DNA of 37,672 nucleotides from Apostichopus parvimensis (Eukaryota; Echinodermata; Holothuroidea; Aspidochirotida; Stichopodidae): NCBI GenBank assembly GCA_000934455.1, contig KN889209.1, forward strand, positions 9,893-47,564, given 5' to 3'. The notes under the pieces are model-generated. The model was not told the DNA's origin and did not search any database. It worked only from the letters and a program-made list of their open reading frames with translations. Position numbers and translations under genes: made by a program. Below are positions 12,101-22,359 of this stretch, piece after piece (position 1 is the stretch's first letter; each line of letters opens with the position of its first letter).

Positions 12101-15100
12101 TTGTTCGACTATTGTTTTCCCAATATTTCACAAAGATAATTTAAGATCATCATTAGCAGAATGTTAGCATTGCTTGTTGACAATCCAACCAAAAGGAGAT
12201 CAATATATTTCTGTATGTTTTGCTGTTTTCAATATAAAATATTCATCTTTTAATATATGTGAAACATCTGCAATGAATTCTTCTTACACTGGCAATATTG
12301 ATGATGACAGTATTTAGCTAGTCTTTCTATGCCTATTTTGGTAACGTTAGTCTCATTCTTTCATAAGACCTAAGACACTATCACTTAATGATAAATTCTT
12401 TTTTATTTTGGTGGCTTGTTTCATAGGATCTACGACACTATGACTCAATGTATTTTTTATTTTATTTTGGTGGCTATAAAATGAATTATTTTGGATTGAC
12501 ATGTATCATGAAGAGATATATATTATTTTGCTTCAATTCCCTGTTAACGTTTCCATATTTCATTCCTCAGAGGACTCGCACTAGCAGAAAAGAAAGATGA
12601 CCTCAAATTAATCATTGTGGACTTAGTCTCCGAGTGTAACAGTCTACCACAAGATTTGGAACATATCATCAACATACTAATAGAGTAAGATTCAACATTT
12701 CCTTCGTTTGTCCTGTTTTTTGGGGTCTTTCTCCGTTTTGGCTACCCAATTTCCAGCAAGTTTACAGTATTATTCAAAATCAGTTTGCAACTGAAGTTAA
12801 CTAAAAGCTTAGGTGTTTGTCTTGAGATCAAACTTACTGAAAGATAAGTTAATCATTTGATGCTGTAAATTTTATCATCAAGACGTTTTTCCCATACCAG
12901 TATTAATCAGATGAGATAAGCTGATAGAAATTTTTCAAAGGTTTCATTCTGTTCATTCAATGTTTGAAATGAAACTAACTGTGGCAAACTGTTAATTAAT
13001 ATATGCATCTGTGTTTTCGACTTGTAGTGGTTAGTATTCTCAAATGTTGCTTCCTTTCATAAATCTGGGCATTTTAGATTATTTCAGAGAGTATAAAGGT
13101 TTTTCAGGTTCACCTATTGTACATTACTGGTAGGGTGAATTTAATTATATTACATATTAAGAAATGATATTCAAATATTTATATTGTTGTCTTTTTGTTG
13201 TATGACGAGAGTTGTTAATTTTGTTTATGTTTTTGATTTTGTGTAGGACATTGGATAGTGGTGATATGAAAAAAAATAGCAGAACCTTGGCTTTGGAGGT
13301 AAGGACTAATGTAATATTAAAAACTTAAAGAAGGATGAGCTAAAATCAAGATGTGTAGATATAATTATGTACAGTTCTTTCTTTTAAGGGGGGGGGTGGG
13401 GGTGGGGGTAGAGATCTTTGTAAGGAGATACAAATGTTTACAGCACATTGAGGTCTGTTTGGAAGACTACATGTTTCTTGAGAAACATCAACTGATATTC
13501 CATTTTCTAATAAGATATTGATATTAAAAAAAATTGCTTGTGAAGGGAAAACATATTTATAGATTGTAAGATCATAAATATTTTTGAACTTCAGTTTGTT
13601 AAGTACTCGTCTATATATTTCATTTTGCGTTTCAAATGTTCATTTCCATTTTCTCCGACTGTGAAAATAGAATATACTTAATGTTAATTGAGTGACATGG
13701 ACAAGAAAGTATGTTAGCATAGAGCATGCTAAGCTCAGGTTTTTCACATTTCTTTAGCAGCAACAAAAGTATTAAATTTATAAGAATTCCCACTTATTTA
13801 TATCCATTTATCACTTTTTTGGCTCAGATGCAGGAAAATGTGTGGAAGTCTGTAGAGGCCTTAACTCAGGTCAAAACCAAAGCTTGCAAAATAACATCCT
13901 ACGTTCAACAAAGGGTAAGTAATAACTCAATCTGACTGATGGCAGAATTCACCTTTGTGGAGTACGCTGTGAGCAAGAGGTCTCGTTGAAATACAAAGTT
14001 TATGTTTCAAGCATGTTGAACTCATGCCGCTATTCTGTTGCTAACATGCATGTACCCAACACTAATTGAAGCAGAGATTGGGAAACTCATTAAACATAGC
14101 CTTTTAATTTTAGAAATCGGATGATATAAAGACAGTCAATTTAACTTCATAGGTTTTGAAATTAAGTGATAAAAATGAAGATCAAATTTATTAGAATATG
14201 TTATGTTGTTATATGTATATTTTCTTATTAAGATATTAAGAATTTAGATTACGGGTATTGAATTTAATGTAAGTAATGTAATTCTGGTCTTTTGAGCAGA
14301 ACAAAAATGTAGCAGTTCTCAGTGTATATTGACACATAGAATCTTTTCTCAACATCATCAAACCAAAATGAAACTAGAAAAGCAAGTAGCATGTAACCCC
14401 CAGCACCCTTTCCATCACACAACCCTCCATCCAAAAACCTAAGTCTTTGATCGGTGTAACATTTCCTCTTTCAGATGATGGAACTTCAAATCAGGTTGAA
14501 AGATATGAACAAAAGGTTAGACAGCAATCCTTTGGAAGATCGGTTCACCATGAAGCGAAAACTCTCAGGGTTAAGCGATGACCTATCTATCCCGATGGCC
14601 AAAAAGTTCAAGTGGCAGGTTAGTAAAACAAATAAAATTGATCACTCAGCCATTACATACTATCAAGGAGATTGCTTAAATATTAGTTTTAAAAGACAAG
14701 GACAACAGCTTAAATCTGGAATATATTTTACTTAGATAATAGTTTTCCATCCCCCCCACCAAAAAAAAGACATAAAACATTTTTATTTTTTATTTTGAAG
14801 AAATGTGATAATCTTCAGTCAGAAGAAAGCAAGATGGATCAGGATGCCCTTACCAAGCTGGTGTACCGAATTTGTCTCTTGGATCAGACGTTGAAAGACC
14901 TCAGTAAACTCGAGATGGAAATAATGAAGCACAGAGAATCTTGTCTTGAAGGTAAATAATACAATAATATATATTTGTACGTAAGTACAAAAAGTACTCT
15001 GTCTGTCGTATAGGATTTATTGGCTATTTTAATATATTTTTGTTGTTGTTGTCATGTCGTGAAAGTCAGTTCTCCCTGTATTGTACTCGTCAACGTTTCA

Positions 15101-18100
15101 TTCCTCAGCATGGATTTCTTGGGAGGATGGGGGGGGGGGGTGTGGTGGCATTAAGAAGGGAAGGATGTGAGGGAAAGGAAGTGGGAGAAGAAACATAAAT
15201 AGTACAAATCTCTCTCCTCAGGTACTCTCAAAGCATCATACCCTCCCCCTCCACCCCCCTCCCAAGCATCTAATTGCTAAGAAAATTCTAATATCGTAAT
15301 TATCTAAGCAACGAGGTTTATCTCATTTTATATTTACTTTTTCCAGATGGCCAGAAGAGTTTGGAAGAAACAAGTACTGAATATGACACCTTACTTTCCA
15401 AAATGTAAGTATTAGTAGAAATTAATGATAGTGAAAATATTGCATATATTGGGTCTCTTGTCTTTGCTGTTGCATGGATTGTTACTAATAATCATCACAA
15501 ACTTGTACCACCTTACAAACTTACTGCACAGCTGATACAATAAGTAGTTGCATAACACTGTGAGAGGATAGCTGTTAAACCATTTGTTGACAAACAATGA
15601 TGAAGTTAAGAAATGGTAGATCTGCAGTAAGTTTATAAGTGGAAAAAGTCCCTAAATAATTTTAAAATGTGATAAAAATTATAAATATATTTGTGCCTTC
15701 CTATTTTTCTAGCTAGAAACAAAACTCATCAGATTTAGGAGAAGGTTCATATCTTTAATAATATTTGAGACATACCCAAATTTGCATATTTGAGACTGCA
15801 TACTAAATGACTTTTAGGGAAGGTAGTTCCAACTCTTCTCACCATTGTTCTGTATTGGTATTTTATTCATCAATAGACAGTGACCTTATGTGTGAAATAC
15901 ATATTGAAGGCAAACTGGTTAGGTTTGATAGAGAGGGAATTAAGTTATATATAGGCTACTTTATTTTGGGGGCTTGAGAGATTGTCAACCTTCTTTGAGA
16001 TTGGAAGAGAGATCTAACGAATGTCNNNNNNNNNNNNNNNNNNNNNNNNNNNNNNNNNNNNNNNNNNNNNNNNNNNNNNNNNNNNNNNNNNNNNNNNNNN
16101 NNNNNNNNNNNNNNNNNNNNNNNNNNNNNNNNNNNNNNNNNNNNNNNNNNNNNNNNNNNNNNNNNNNNNNNNNNNNNNNNNNNNNNNNNNNNNNNNNNNN
16201 NNNNNNNNNNNNNNNNNNNNNNNNNNNNNNNNNNNNNNNNNNNNNNNNNNNNNNNNNNNNNNNNNNNNNNNNNNNNNNNNNNNNNNNNNNNNNNNNNNNN
16301 NNNNNNNNNNNNNNNNNNNNNNNNNNNNNNTATATGTATATAAGGATATGGTTGGCAGTGGTGATTGGATGAGAGGCAAGAGGGGAGGATACAAATATAC
16401 ACAAAAATAAACTAGTACAGTAGCAAGTAAGGGATCCAAAGTTTATGTTTCTGTCCTCTGTTTCCTGGTGTATCTGATAAAAATTCGAAAAGACTGTTGG
16501 TTTACATTCTTGATACTTACCAGCTGTTTAAATAAATTTTAAAAAATTTAAAAATTTAAAAAATTGATTTTCTTATTTAAATAACTGTCGATGTTTAAAG
16601 GAAAGGTTGAATTTAGGTTGAATTCAATTTATTATTATTTTTTTTTTCTAACATCATGCATATTTTATACAGTGGTCCACTTTGTGTAATGTTGCTTATT
16701 TAAATATAGGTTATGTTAAGTTTTAAAATACATGAAGAATTCTACAGTGAACCTGGACATATCTCTCTGTTATTATCATGTACTATATATAAATCATTTC
16801 TCTTTTGCAAAAATTTGTTCTTCTTTTATCTTCATTTTGGTTTGAATTCCATTAAAATATCACCTAGAAGCTGCAAACATCAATAAATATAGTTACCACA
16901 TACTCAGATATTAATTTTGATTCAATTTTATATGAATAAATTTAATATTAACTTTCAATTTAGCAACAAAATCAAGACCGAATGGAGTTGGACAGGAAGA
17001 GGACTCTGACGATGGACACAGACATAAGAATTCAAGAAGCGAAAAATAGACCAGAGTTTGCACTCTACCGTCAACTCAAGATCGAGGAGGAGAAACTAAA
17101 AGACTTCAAGAGAAACATCGTCTCCAAGAAATTCACGTACAAGGGAACTCTCTCCGAACTGACCAAGACGATAGCTGAGAGACGGGCAGAGTATCAGAAA
17201 TCGCAGAAGATCGTCAACAAGGAGTCGAGAGATAATGCCATCAATTTAATGGTAGGATACTTGAAATTTCTGTACCTAGATATATTAAGATCACTTCCCT
17301 ATCATGGACAGTGTATGGCCTACATGTGTGTATTTTGTTTAATAGCATTATCTCTGTGAAATTTATAGCTACGCGTGAAATTTGACGAATTATGTAATTA
17401 CACATCCAAGGAATTTTCGCTGCTAAATGTAAGCTTGAACTCAAGACTGTAAACCTTTAACTTAACTTTTACTTGAAACATAATCTACTTTAAAAAAATA
17501 GTTTAATATCCCCTGTGTCTATGTTTTTATATTCTTTGCAGACCATGAGAGATGTTACACATGACTTGGAGCAATATAGGAATGCTTTGGATGAGTAAGT
17601 GAACCAACATCAAATATTTCATATTAAATATTTTGTTTCATAATTGAATTAAATTAAGTAATGACAATAAATATTTGTCAAAATAAATAGTGCATTATAA
17701 TTTTAAAAAATCTAGATTGTTTTTCCCTTCTGAATTGCAGCTTATTCTGTGTATGAATAATGATTTTTTTTTTTTACATATAATCAATTTCCACTTAAAC
17801 CTTGATGGAATATTTTCAAGGACTGAAAACTTCATACCAGTCCTCACTTATTTGTGCCTTTGTTGCAATGTTTACCCTTATACACCCCACCAGTCCATTG
17901 AGCTGGTCAGGTCTTCACCAGGGTACTTTTTTAAAAGCTAGATGAATGTGACATGAGGTAGGCTTTTAGAAGGTGACCCCAACAGTTTGCAAAAACCCGC
18001 CTTCCTCTATGCGATGGTGATTGCAGTTGCCTCGTGCATGTGAAGTACATGCTTTGACTACTTATACCTATAATTTGGAGTGAGAGCCTAGGCCTATCCC

Positions 18101-21100
18101 TCTTTTCCCTACCCCCTTCTTGTAATGAATTTACTCTGTACCCTTTCATAACTTGTACAAAATGTGTTAGGGTTTGTTTACCCTATTATACTCAAGATTT
18201 TACATTAAATGTCTCCACAGAGCGATAGTGAAGTTCCACAGGATGAAATTATTGGAAGTAAATGAAGAAATTCGGCGATTATGGGTGAAGACCTACCAAG
18301 GAAACGGTAAACTTTTGCTCTTTTTTGGTCTATATATAGTTACCACACTCTTGAAATTATACACAAATTACTTGAGGCATAACTGTACGTATTCTAACAA
18401 CAGAAAATTCAAAAATTTGTACCTATTTATAATCTAACCTTTATGAGAGAAACATCTACACCAGTAACAAAGCTAGGATTTCAAGATTCCCACTATTCAA
18501 GATATTCTTTTTTAACTGGGGCACTTAATTCAGAAGGCACAGTGGGCAAGGGCGGGGTGTAGGGGAGACAGGGTCAAGCTATGACAGTACCCTCCTGTCT
18601 TGTGAGTGTAAAGGACCAGGTGGTTAGCAAAGTGTGATAGGTGTTGGGGGTGGGGGTCAGGGGGGGTTAGAGGTTCAGTATGGCAAGAGAAGACAGAACT
18701 CAAGGTTTTTTCTCTTATGTGTGTTAGTAGACTTTGCGTACGAACCACTTTGTGAATGGTCCTCACCAACAACTTTTCCGGGTTTCTTACCCTCAACTTC
18801 AGGGAGATTTGGAGGGCCAAAATTGCAAATTAAACTTGTGCATATCCCTAGGTGAGGAAGTGGGATATGGTCTGTTTAACCATACCTCGGCCTCCTATTC
18901 CAGTCATTGTCCTTGATTATAACCCTTTCTGAAAGTTATCAGCATTTTTATCCTCACTATTTTCTCTCAATTATGACTTTTAGACTTTTGCATGCACAGT
19001 CTCTCTAAATTCAATACTTCAGTGTTTTATAAAAGTGCGTCATGCTCATGCCAAATGTACCATGACAGGTTACTGGAAGGTTATATAAGTATCTATTTGA
19101 TTTCGAAAGTATACAAAAAGAATTTGTGATCTCCCTGTGATGCAAATGGTGCTCTAAACGTTTTTGGGGACTCAAAGCTTGTTCTAAACCCAATACTGCA
19201 ATGTGCATTTGTTTTTATGGCATCATTGTCTACTGCTTTTTCTTAATGATTATTTTTATTTTTATTTTCATTATTAACAGATATTGATTCTATAAACATT
19301 GAAGCTGACGTTGACAAGGGAGACGGAAGACGAGCTTACAATTACAGGGTGAGTTTATCTGAGTATAGGATCTGTCAATTTCTGTCTTGAAAGAATAAAA
19401 GAGCCTGAAGCCAATTATGCTAATCCCCATGAATTGTTTTGTTTGGAATGTCCTGCAAAAGATACATAATTATCTGCATGCATTATTCATGTCATTCCTC
19501 ATCCGTTACGGTTTTTGAGATGTTACAAGATGCGGTCAACTGGGAAAATAGGTTTGGGAGTGCAGCTAGGGGCCGGGTTAGGTGGGGTGGGAGAGGAGGG
19601 ATTATGGGTGTTCGATCACTAGCTGTGCCCAAAGGGTAATGCTCATCCATTACGAAGGAAATTGAATAAGTCCTTATAGTGCTAGTGTACAACCTCATTA
19701 TAGACTGTGTATCAGTGCTCAGGTATATATGGCATATAACCTCATTAGTATCGCCATGCATGAATTTAAATATAAATGATGTCATATCGGTTGAATCACA
19801 ATGCAAGACTATTAACAAAACTGTACAAGGTGCAGCTTGGAAACTAGGTTTGGGGGTGCAGATAGGGGCCATGGTAGGTGGGATTGGAGAGGGAAGATTG
19901 GGGGGTGCTTTTTCGCCTGGGCGGAACAGTCGTTGAGTAATGGCATCCTGATCTACAATTGCTCCTACGCCCATTTACAAGTTTGTCTTTATTTTATATC
20001 CTTTTAGGTAGAAATGGTGAAAGGGAAGAAGAGGATGAACATGAGAGAACGATGCAGTATGGGACAGAAGGTTGGTCTAAAATTATTTAGTTTATTAATG
20101 CAAAAAAAAAGAAACCTAAAGAAACCAGAATTCAATGTAAAATTTCACAAATATTTTCGTCGTAAAAAATGAAGAATGTATAAGTGTAACCTAACAGGAT
20201 AACTGTATAGGTACAAAATTGATTTTGATATTTAACAGACCTTTCAAACCAGTTGATATCCGTCCAGGTTTGAGTTTCTGATAAAGTCGCTATTTACTTC
20301 TTTAGAAATGGTCCACCCTTTAAAACATTACTAGCTACTCATTAAAGTCAGAGTGATATGGACTACGTAGTCTAGCTTATAGATTACATCCAGCGTACTA
20401 GATTACATCTTTAACGTTAAAATTTTGTTTTCTTAACCTTGTTTTGACTTTTTTATAATGTTTATGCTGGAATCTTCTGTGACTCTATGACATTATTGAA
20501 CATACTGCTGTTATAAATATTTTGACCTCATATATGATCATATGGTGTCAGTCCTGAGTTGTAACAATCAAAATGCACTGTTTTTTTTTAACTCACCATT
20601 TTTGCTTTTAACGTCAATTCATTTATTATTGAGTTGACTAAACACATGTTTCTTTGTTTTTTCTTTCTTCTGAGTAGGTACTTGCATCTCTTATCATCAG
20701 GATCGCCCTAGCCAGGATCTTCGGGGGATCATGCGGAGTATTAGCTCTAGATGAGCCAACCACCAATCTGGATGAGCCAAACGTCAGGGCTCTGGCGACG
20801 GCCCTCAAGAGGTAGGTTTATATGTAACAGATATCCTCATAATATTATCATGCATAATATCTTCAGTTTCCAAGCTTACCCAATCTCCTCATAACAATCT
20901 CATCTACCTTGCATCATGCATATTCATATTTTGTTTAGTAATGCTATTGTTTGCATTCAAGTTCTACCCACCTTCCTGCTCCTCAGCTCTTACCTATAGT
21001 CACCTCATAAACTCTTCATAACAGTTTTCATCTACCTTGTATCATGCATATTCATGTTTTGTTTGGTAATGCTGATGTTGCATTCTACCTACCCTTCTGC

Positions 21101-22359
21101 TCCTCTCTTACCTGTCCTCTCACAACTTTTACACTCCATTTGACTAATCCACCATTTTTTACTATGGCAGACTAGCTATATTTACTTCTCAATTAACTTT
21201 TAAGTATTTAGATATGGATAGGACGTGAACATTCCTTCATCTCCTATACTCATCATACAGCTCTTAATTCGATGTCAACATAAATATGTCTGCATCTTAT
21301 CACAATAACGTGACTTATTAACCTTCATCCCTCCTCCCACCCCCCCTTCTACAAGCAGTTCTTTTGTATCAAAAAGGTTATCCCTATGTCCATATCCCCA
21401 ACCACTACTAATATATGTGTTGTTGCTTCCACCACCACGTTCCATATAATATGTTGATGGAATACTAATCGTGTTTGTTTCTTCTTCATTACAGTATCAT
21501 TACAGAGTGTGCCAGCCAATCAAATTTCCAACTTGTGATCATCAGCCACAACGAAACATTTGTTGATATTTTGGCCAGAGACTACGGCAAACATTGCTAT
21601 CGGGTTACCAGAGATCACCAGTAAGCATTCAAGTTAATGCTAATAAGTGCTTATCTCCAAGTTCCTCTTTATTGCTAGCCTCCCCCCCCCCCCCCCCCCC
21701 ACCCACCCAAGCCCTTCTGATCCCTATATCTAGATCATGATTGAGTTCAGTCAGGGTGTATGCTTCTAGCTCATACCTTCCTATGATCTCTTATCTTTCC
21801 TCCCCCCCCCCCCCCCCCCCCATTCTTCCGTCCCAAACTTCCTTGCAAGGTTCTAAATCCTTTAAAGTATAAATTATTGAGTAAACTAATACCAAATTAA
21901 ATGTTTTAGTGAAAAGTGCACATAGTAGTTAATATTATTAAAGTGCAGCTAGCAAAATAGTAGCAACTTAATATCACAATGCTTTAAATGGTTTTGTCAG
22001 AGAGGAATTATCAACAGGATGCATGGGCAGGGATGGTGTTGGAAAGGGGGGGGGGGTAGCCGAGGGGAGGAGAAGGTTGAAAAGGTGCCACTGGCTTTCT
22101 AACTACTGACTTATTTTTGAGGAGAACATTTCATTTAAGCAGGAGTTCATAGTTTTAATATCTATCAAGTTTTCTTCAAATATACCTGACATATATTTGA
22201 CCATATTTTCATTTTCTGTGTTATTGCAGCAAGCACTCCGTGGTTATGAAATACGACACAGAATTTCTTCAACTGCCATCCATATTGATGTTGGAGAGTA
22301 TCCAGAAACAGTTTTCAGAACAAGACAGGAAGGCTAGGTACTTCCAAAATGGTCACTGA
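3394..22359 (+). CDS. RAD50-like: RAD50-like SMC-family ATPase (28 exons seen, one or more missing)
   Basis: RAD50 is the ATPase of the MRE11-RAD50-NBS1 double-strand-break complex; that role here is inferred from family. Exons: 3394-3522, 5986-6066, 6430-6522, 6981-7022, 7687-7731, 8331-8404, 8716-8775, 9056-9101, 9785-9853, 10264-10353, 10794-10854, 11199-11308, 11560-11636, 11958-12035, 12571-12684, 13247-13298, 13828-13914, 14475-14618, 14801-14951, 15347-15404, [gap], 16964-17251, 17542-17594, 18221-18306, 19281-19348, 20008-20070, 20678-20811, 21495-21620, 22230-22359. Every junction has GT/AG and agrees in phase, except 15404 to 16964. Walker A (GENGTGKTS), Q-loop (FCHQEES), signature (CSMGQK), Walker B with D-loop ([11 protein letters not shown]) and H-loop (IISHNETF) are all present. 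About 553 residues precede the gap and 315 follow it, against about 1,310 in human RAD50. The chosen ATG matches the family N-terminus (MSxxxKxSIxGxRSF), and an in-frame stop lies at 3373-3375. Family assignment is secure; orthologue versus paralogue is open. Confidence 0.9.
5058..5425. mobile_element. hAT-type MITE in intron 1 of the RAD50-like gene
   Basis: The left end CAAGGGCGTAGGAA and the reverse complement of the right end, CAGTGGCGTAGGAA, match at 12 of 14 positions. The element is flanked on both sides by TGTACATA (5050-5057 and 5426-5433), an 8-bp target-site duplication. Terminal repeats beginning CA..GGCG and 8-bp duplications are hallmarks of hAT elements. At about 368 bp with no open frame it is non-autonomous. 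The interior carries G-runs next to the left end and C-runs next to the right. Confidence 0.75.
9785..15404 (+). other. RAD50-like: coiled-coil region (exons 9-20)
   Basis: Twelve exons encode residues 191 to about 554, rich in Glu/Lys/Arg/Leu as expected for long coiled coil. Helix-breaking stretches occur at about residues 372-380 ([10 protein letters not shown], exon 12571-12684) and about 452-484 (SNPLEDRF ... [12 protein letters not shown], exon 14475-14618). The second lies near the midpoint between the two ATPase lobes, so it is the better candidate for the arm apex. No CXXC occurs in this translation; cysteines are isolated. Many of these introns are phase 0, so an overlooked exon whose length is a multiple of three could escape the phase test. 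Confidence 0.75.
12361..12475. repeat. Diverged tandem duplication, about 60-bp unit
   Basis: Two adjacent copies each begin TCATA(A/G)GA(C/T)CTA, continue with GACACTAT and a similar middle, and end in TTTATTTTGGTGGCT. They lie in the intron between RAD50-like exons 12035 and 12571. Confidence 0.7.
16026..16330. other. Assembly gap (305 N)
   Basis: A run of N in the intron between exons 15347-15404 and 16964-17251 of the RAD50-like gene. The splice phases on either side do not match, so at least one exon is probably hidden here. Translations spanning the N run are meaningless. Confidence 0.95.
16964..17594 (+). other. RAD50-like: descending coil after the gap (exons 21-22)
   Basis: Exon 16964-17251 (96 codons, phase 0 at both ends) and exon 17542-17594 encode a charged helical segment. 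Its end ([16 protein letters not shown], continued in the next exon) aligns with the human RAD50 region YKTLDQAIMKFHSMK just before the C-terminal lobe. The preceding exon ends in phase 2 at 15404, but reading this exon in the continuing frame meets a stop soon after entry. A missing exon beginning in phase 2 and ending in phase 0 is therefore required between 15405 and 16963. Confidence 0.8.
19533..19912. repeat. Diverged direct repeat, copies about 300 bp apart
   Basis: About 19533-19611 and about 19830-19912 share the pattern TAGGTTTGGG(A/G)GTGCAG, TAGGGGCC, TAGGTGGG and GGAGAGG in the same order. Both lie in the intron between RAD50-like exons 19348 and 20008. Confidence 0.65.
20886..21125. 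repeat. Tandem duplication, about 125-bp unit
   Basis: Copy 1 begins at about 20887 and copy 2 at about 21012. Both contain CATCTACCTTG(C/T)ATCATGCA, TTTTGTTT(A/G)GTAATGCT and CTGCTCCTC in order. They lie in the intron between the Walker B exon and the H-loop exon of the RAD50-like gene. Confidence 0.75.
21682..21821. repeat. Two long poly-C tracts
   Basis: Runs of C occur at 21682-21700 (19 bases) and 21802-21821 (20 bases) in the last intron of the RAD50-like gene. They could form G-quadruplexes on the opposite strand and are prone to length error in assembly. Confidence 0.9.

Larger units (their letters stand above)
18221..22359 (+). other. RAD50-like: C-terminal ATPase lobe (exons 23-28)
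   Basis: Six exons encode the second half of the ATPase head. They contain [30 protein letters not shown], the ABC signature CSMGQK (human CSAGQK), [12 protein letters not shown], Walker [14 protein letters not shown] and the H-loop ISHNETF. All catalytic positions expected for RAD50 are present. After the H-loop the tail runs about 22 residues beyond the human end and stops at TGA 22357-22359. The intact reading frame and conserved active site argue against a pseudogene. Confidence 0.9.

Noticed and set aside
15956..16439. Several open frames of about 130-148 codons spanning the N run
   Set aside because: They are open only because N is not read as a stop; the real sequence flanking the gap gives just short, unrelated peptides.
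19492..19974. 160-codon open frame on the - strand
   Set aside because: It lies in a RAD50-like intron and across a diverged direct repeat, with no recognisable domain or splice partners.
3394..22359. Bacterial SbcC or a contaminating prokaryotic gene
   Set aside because: The frame is split by 27 spliceosomal-type introns and the motifs match eukaryotic RAD50.
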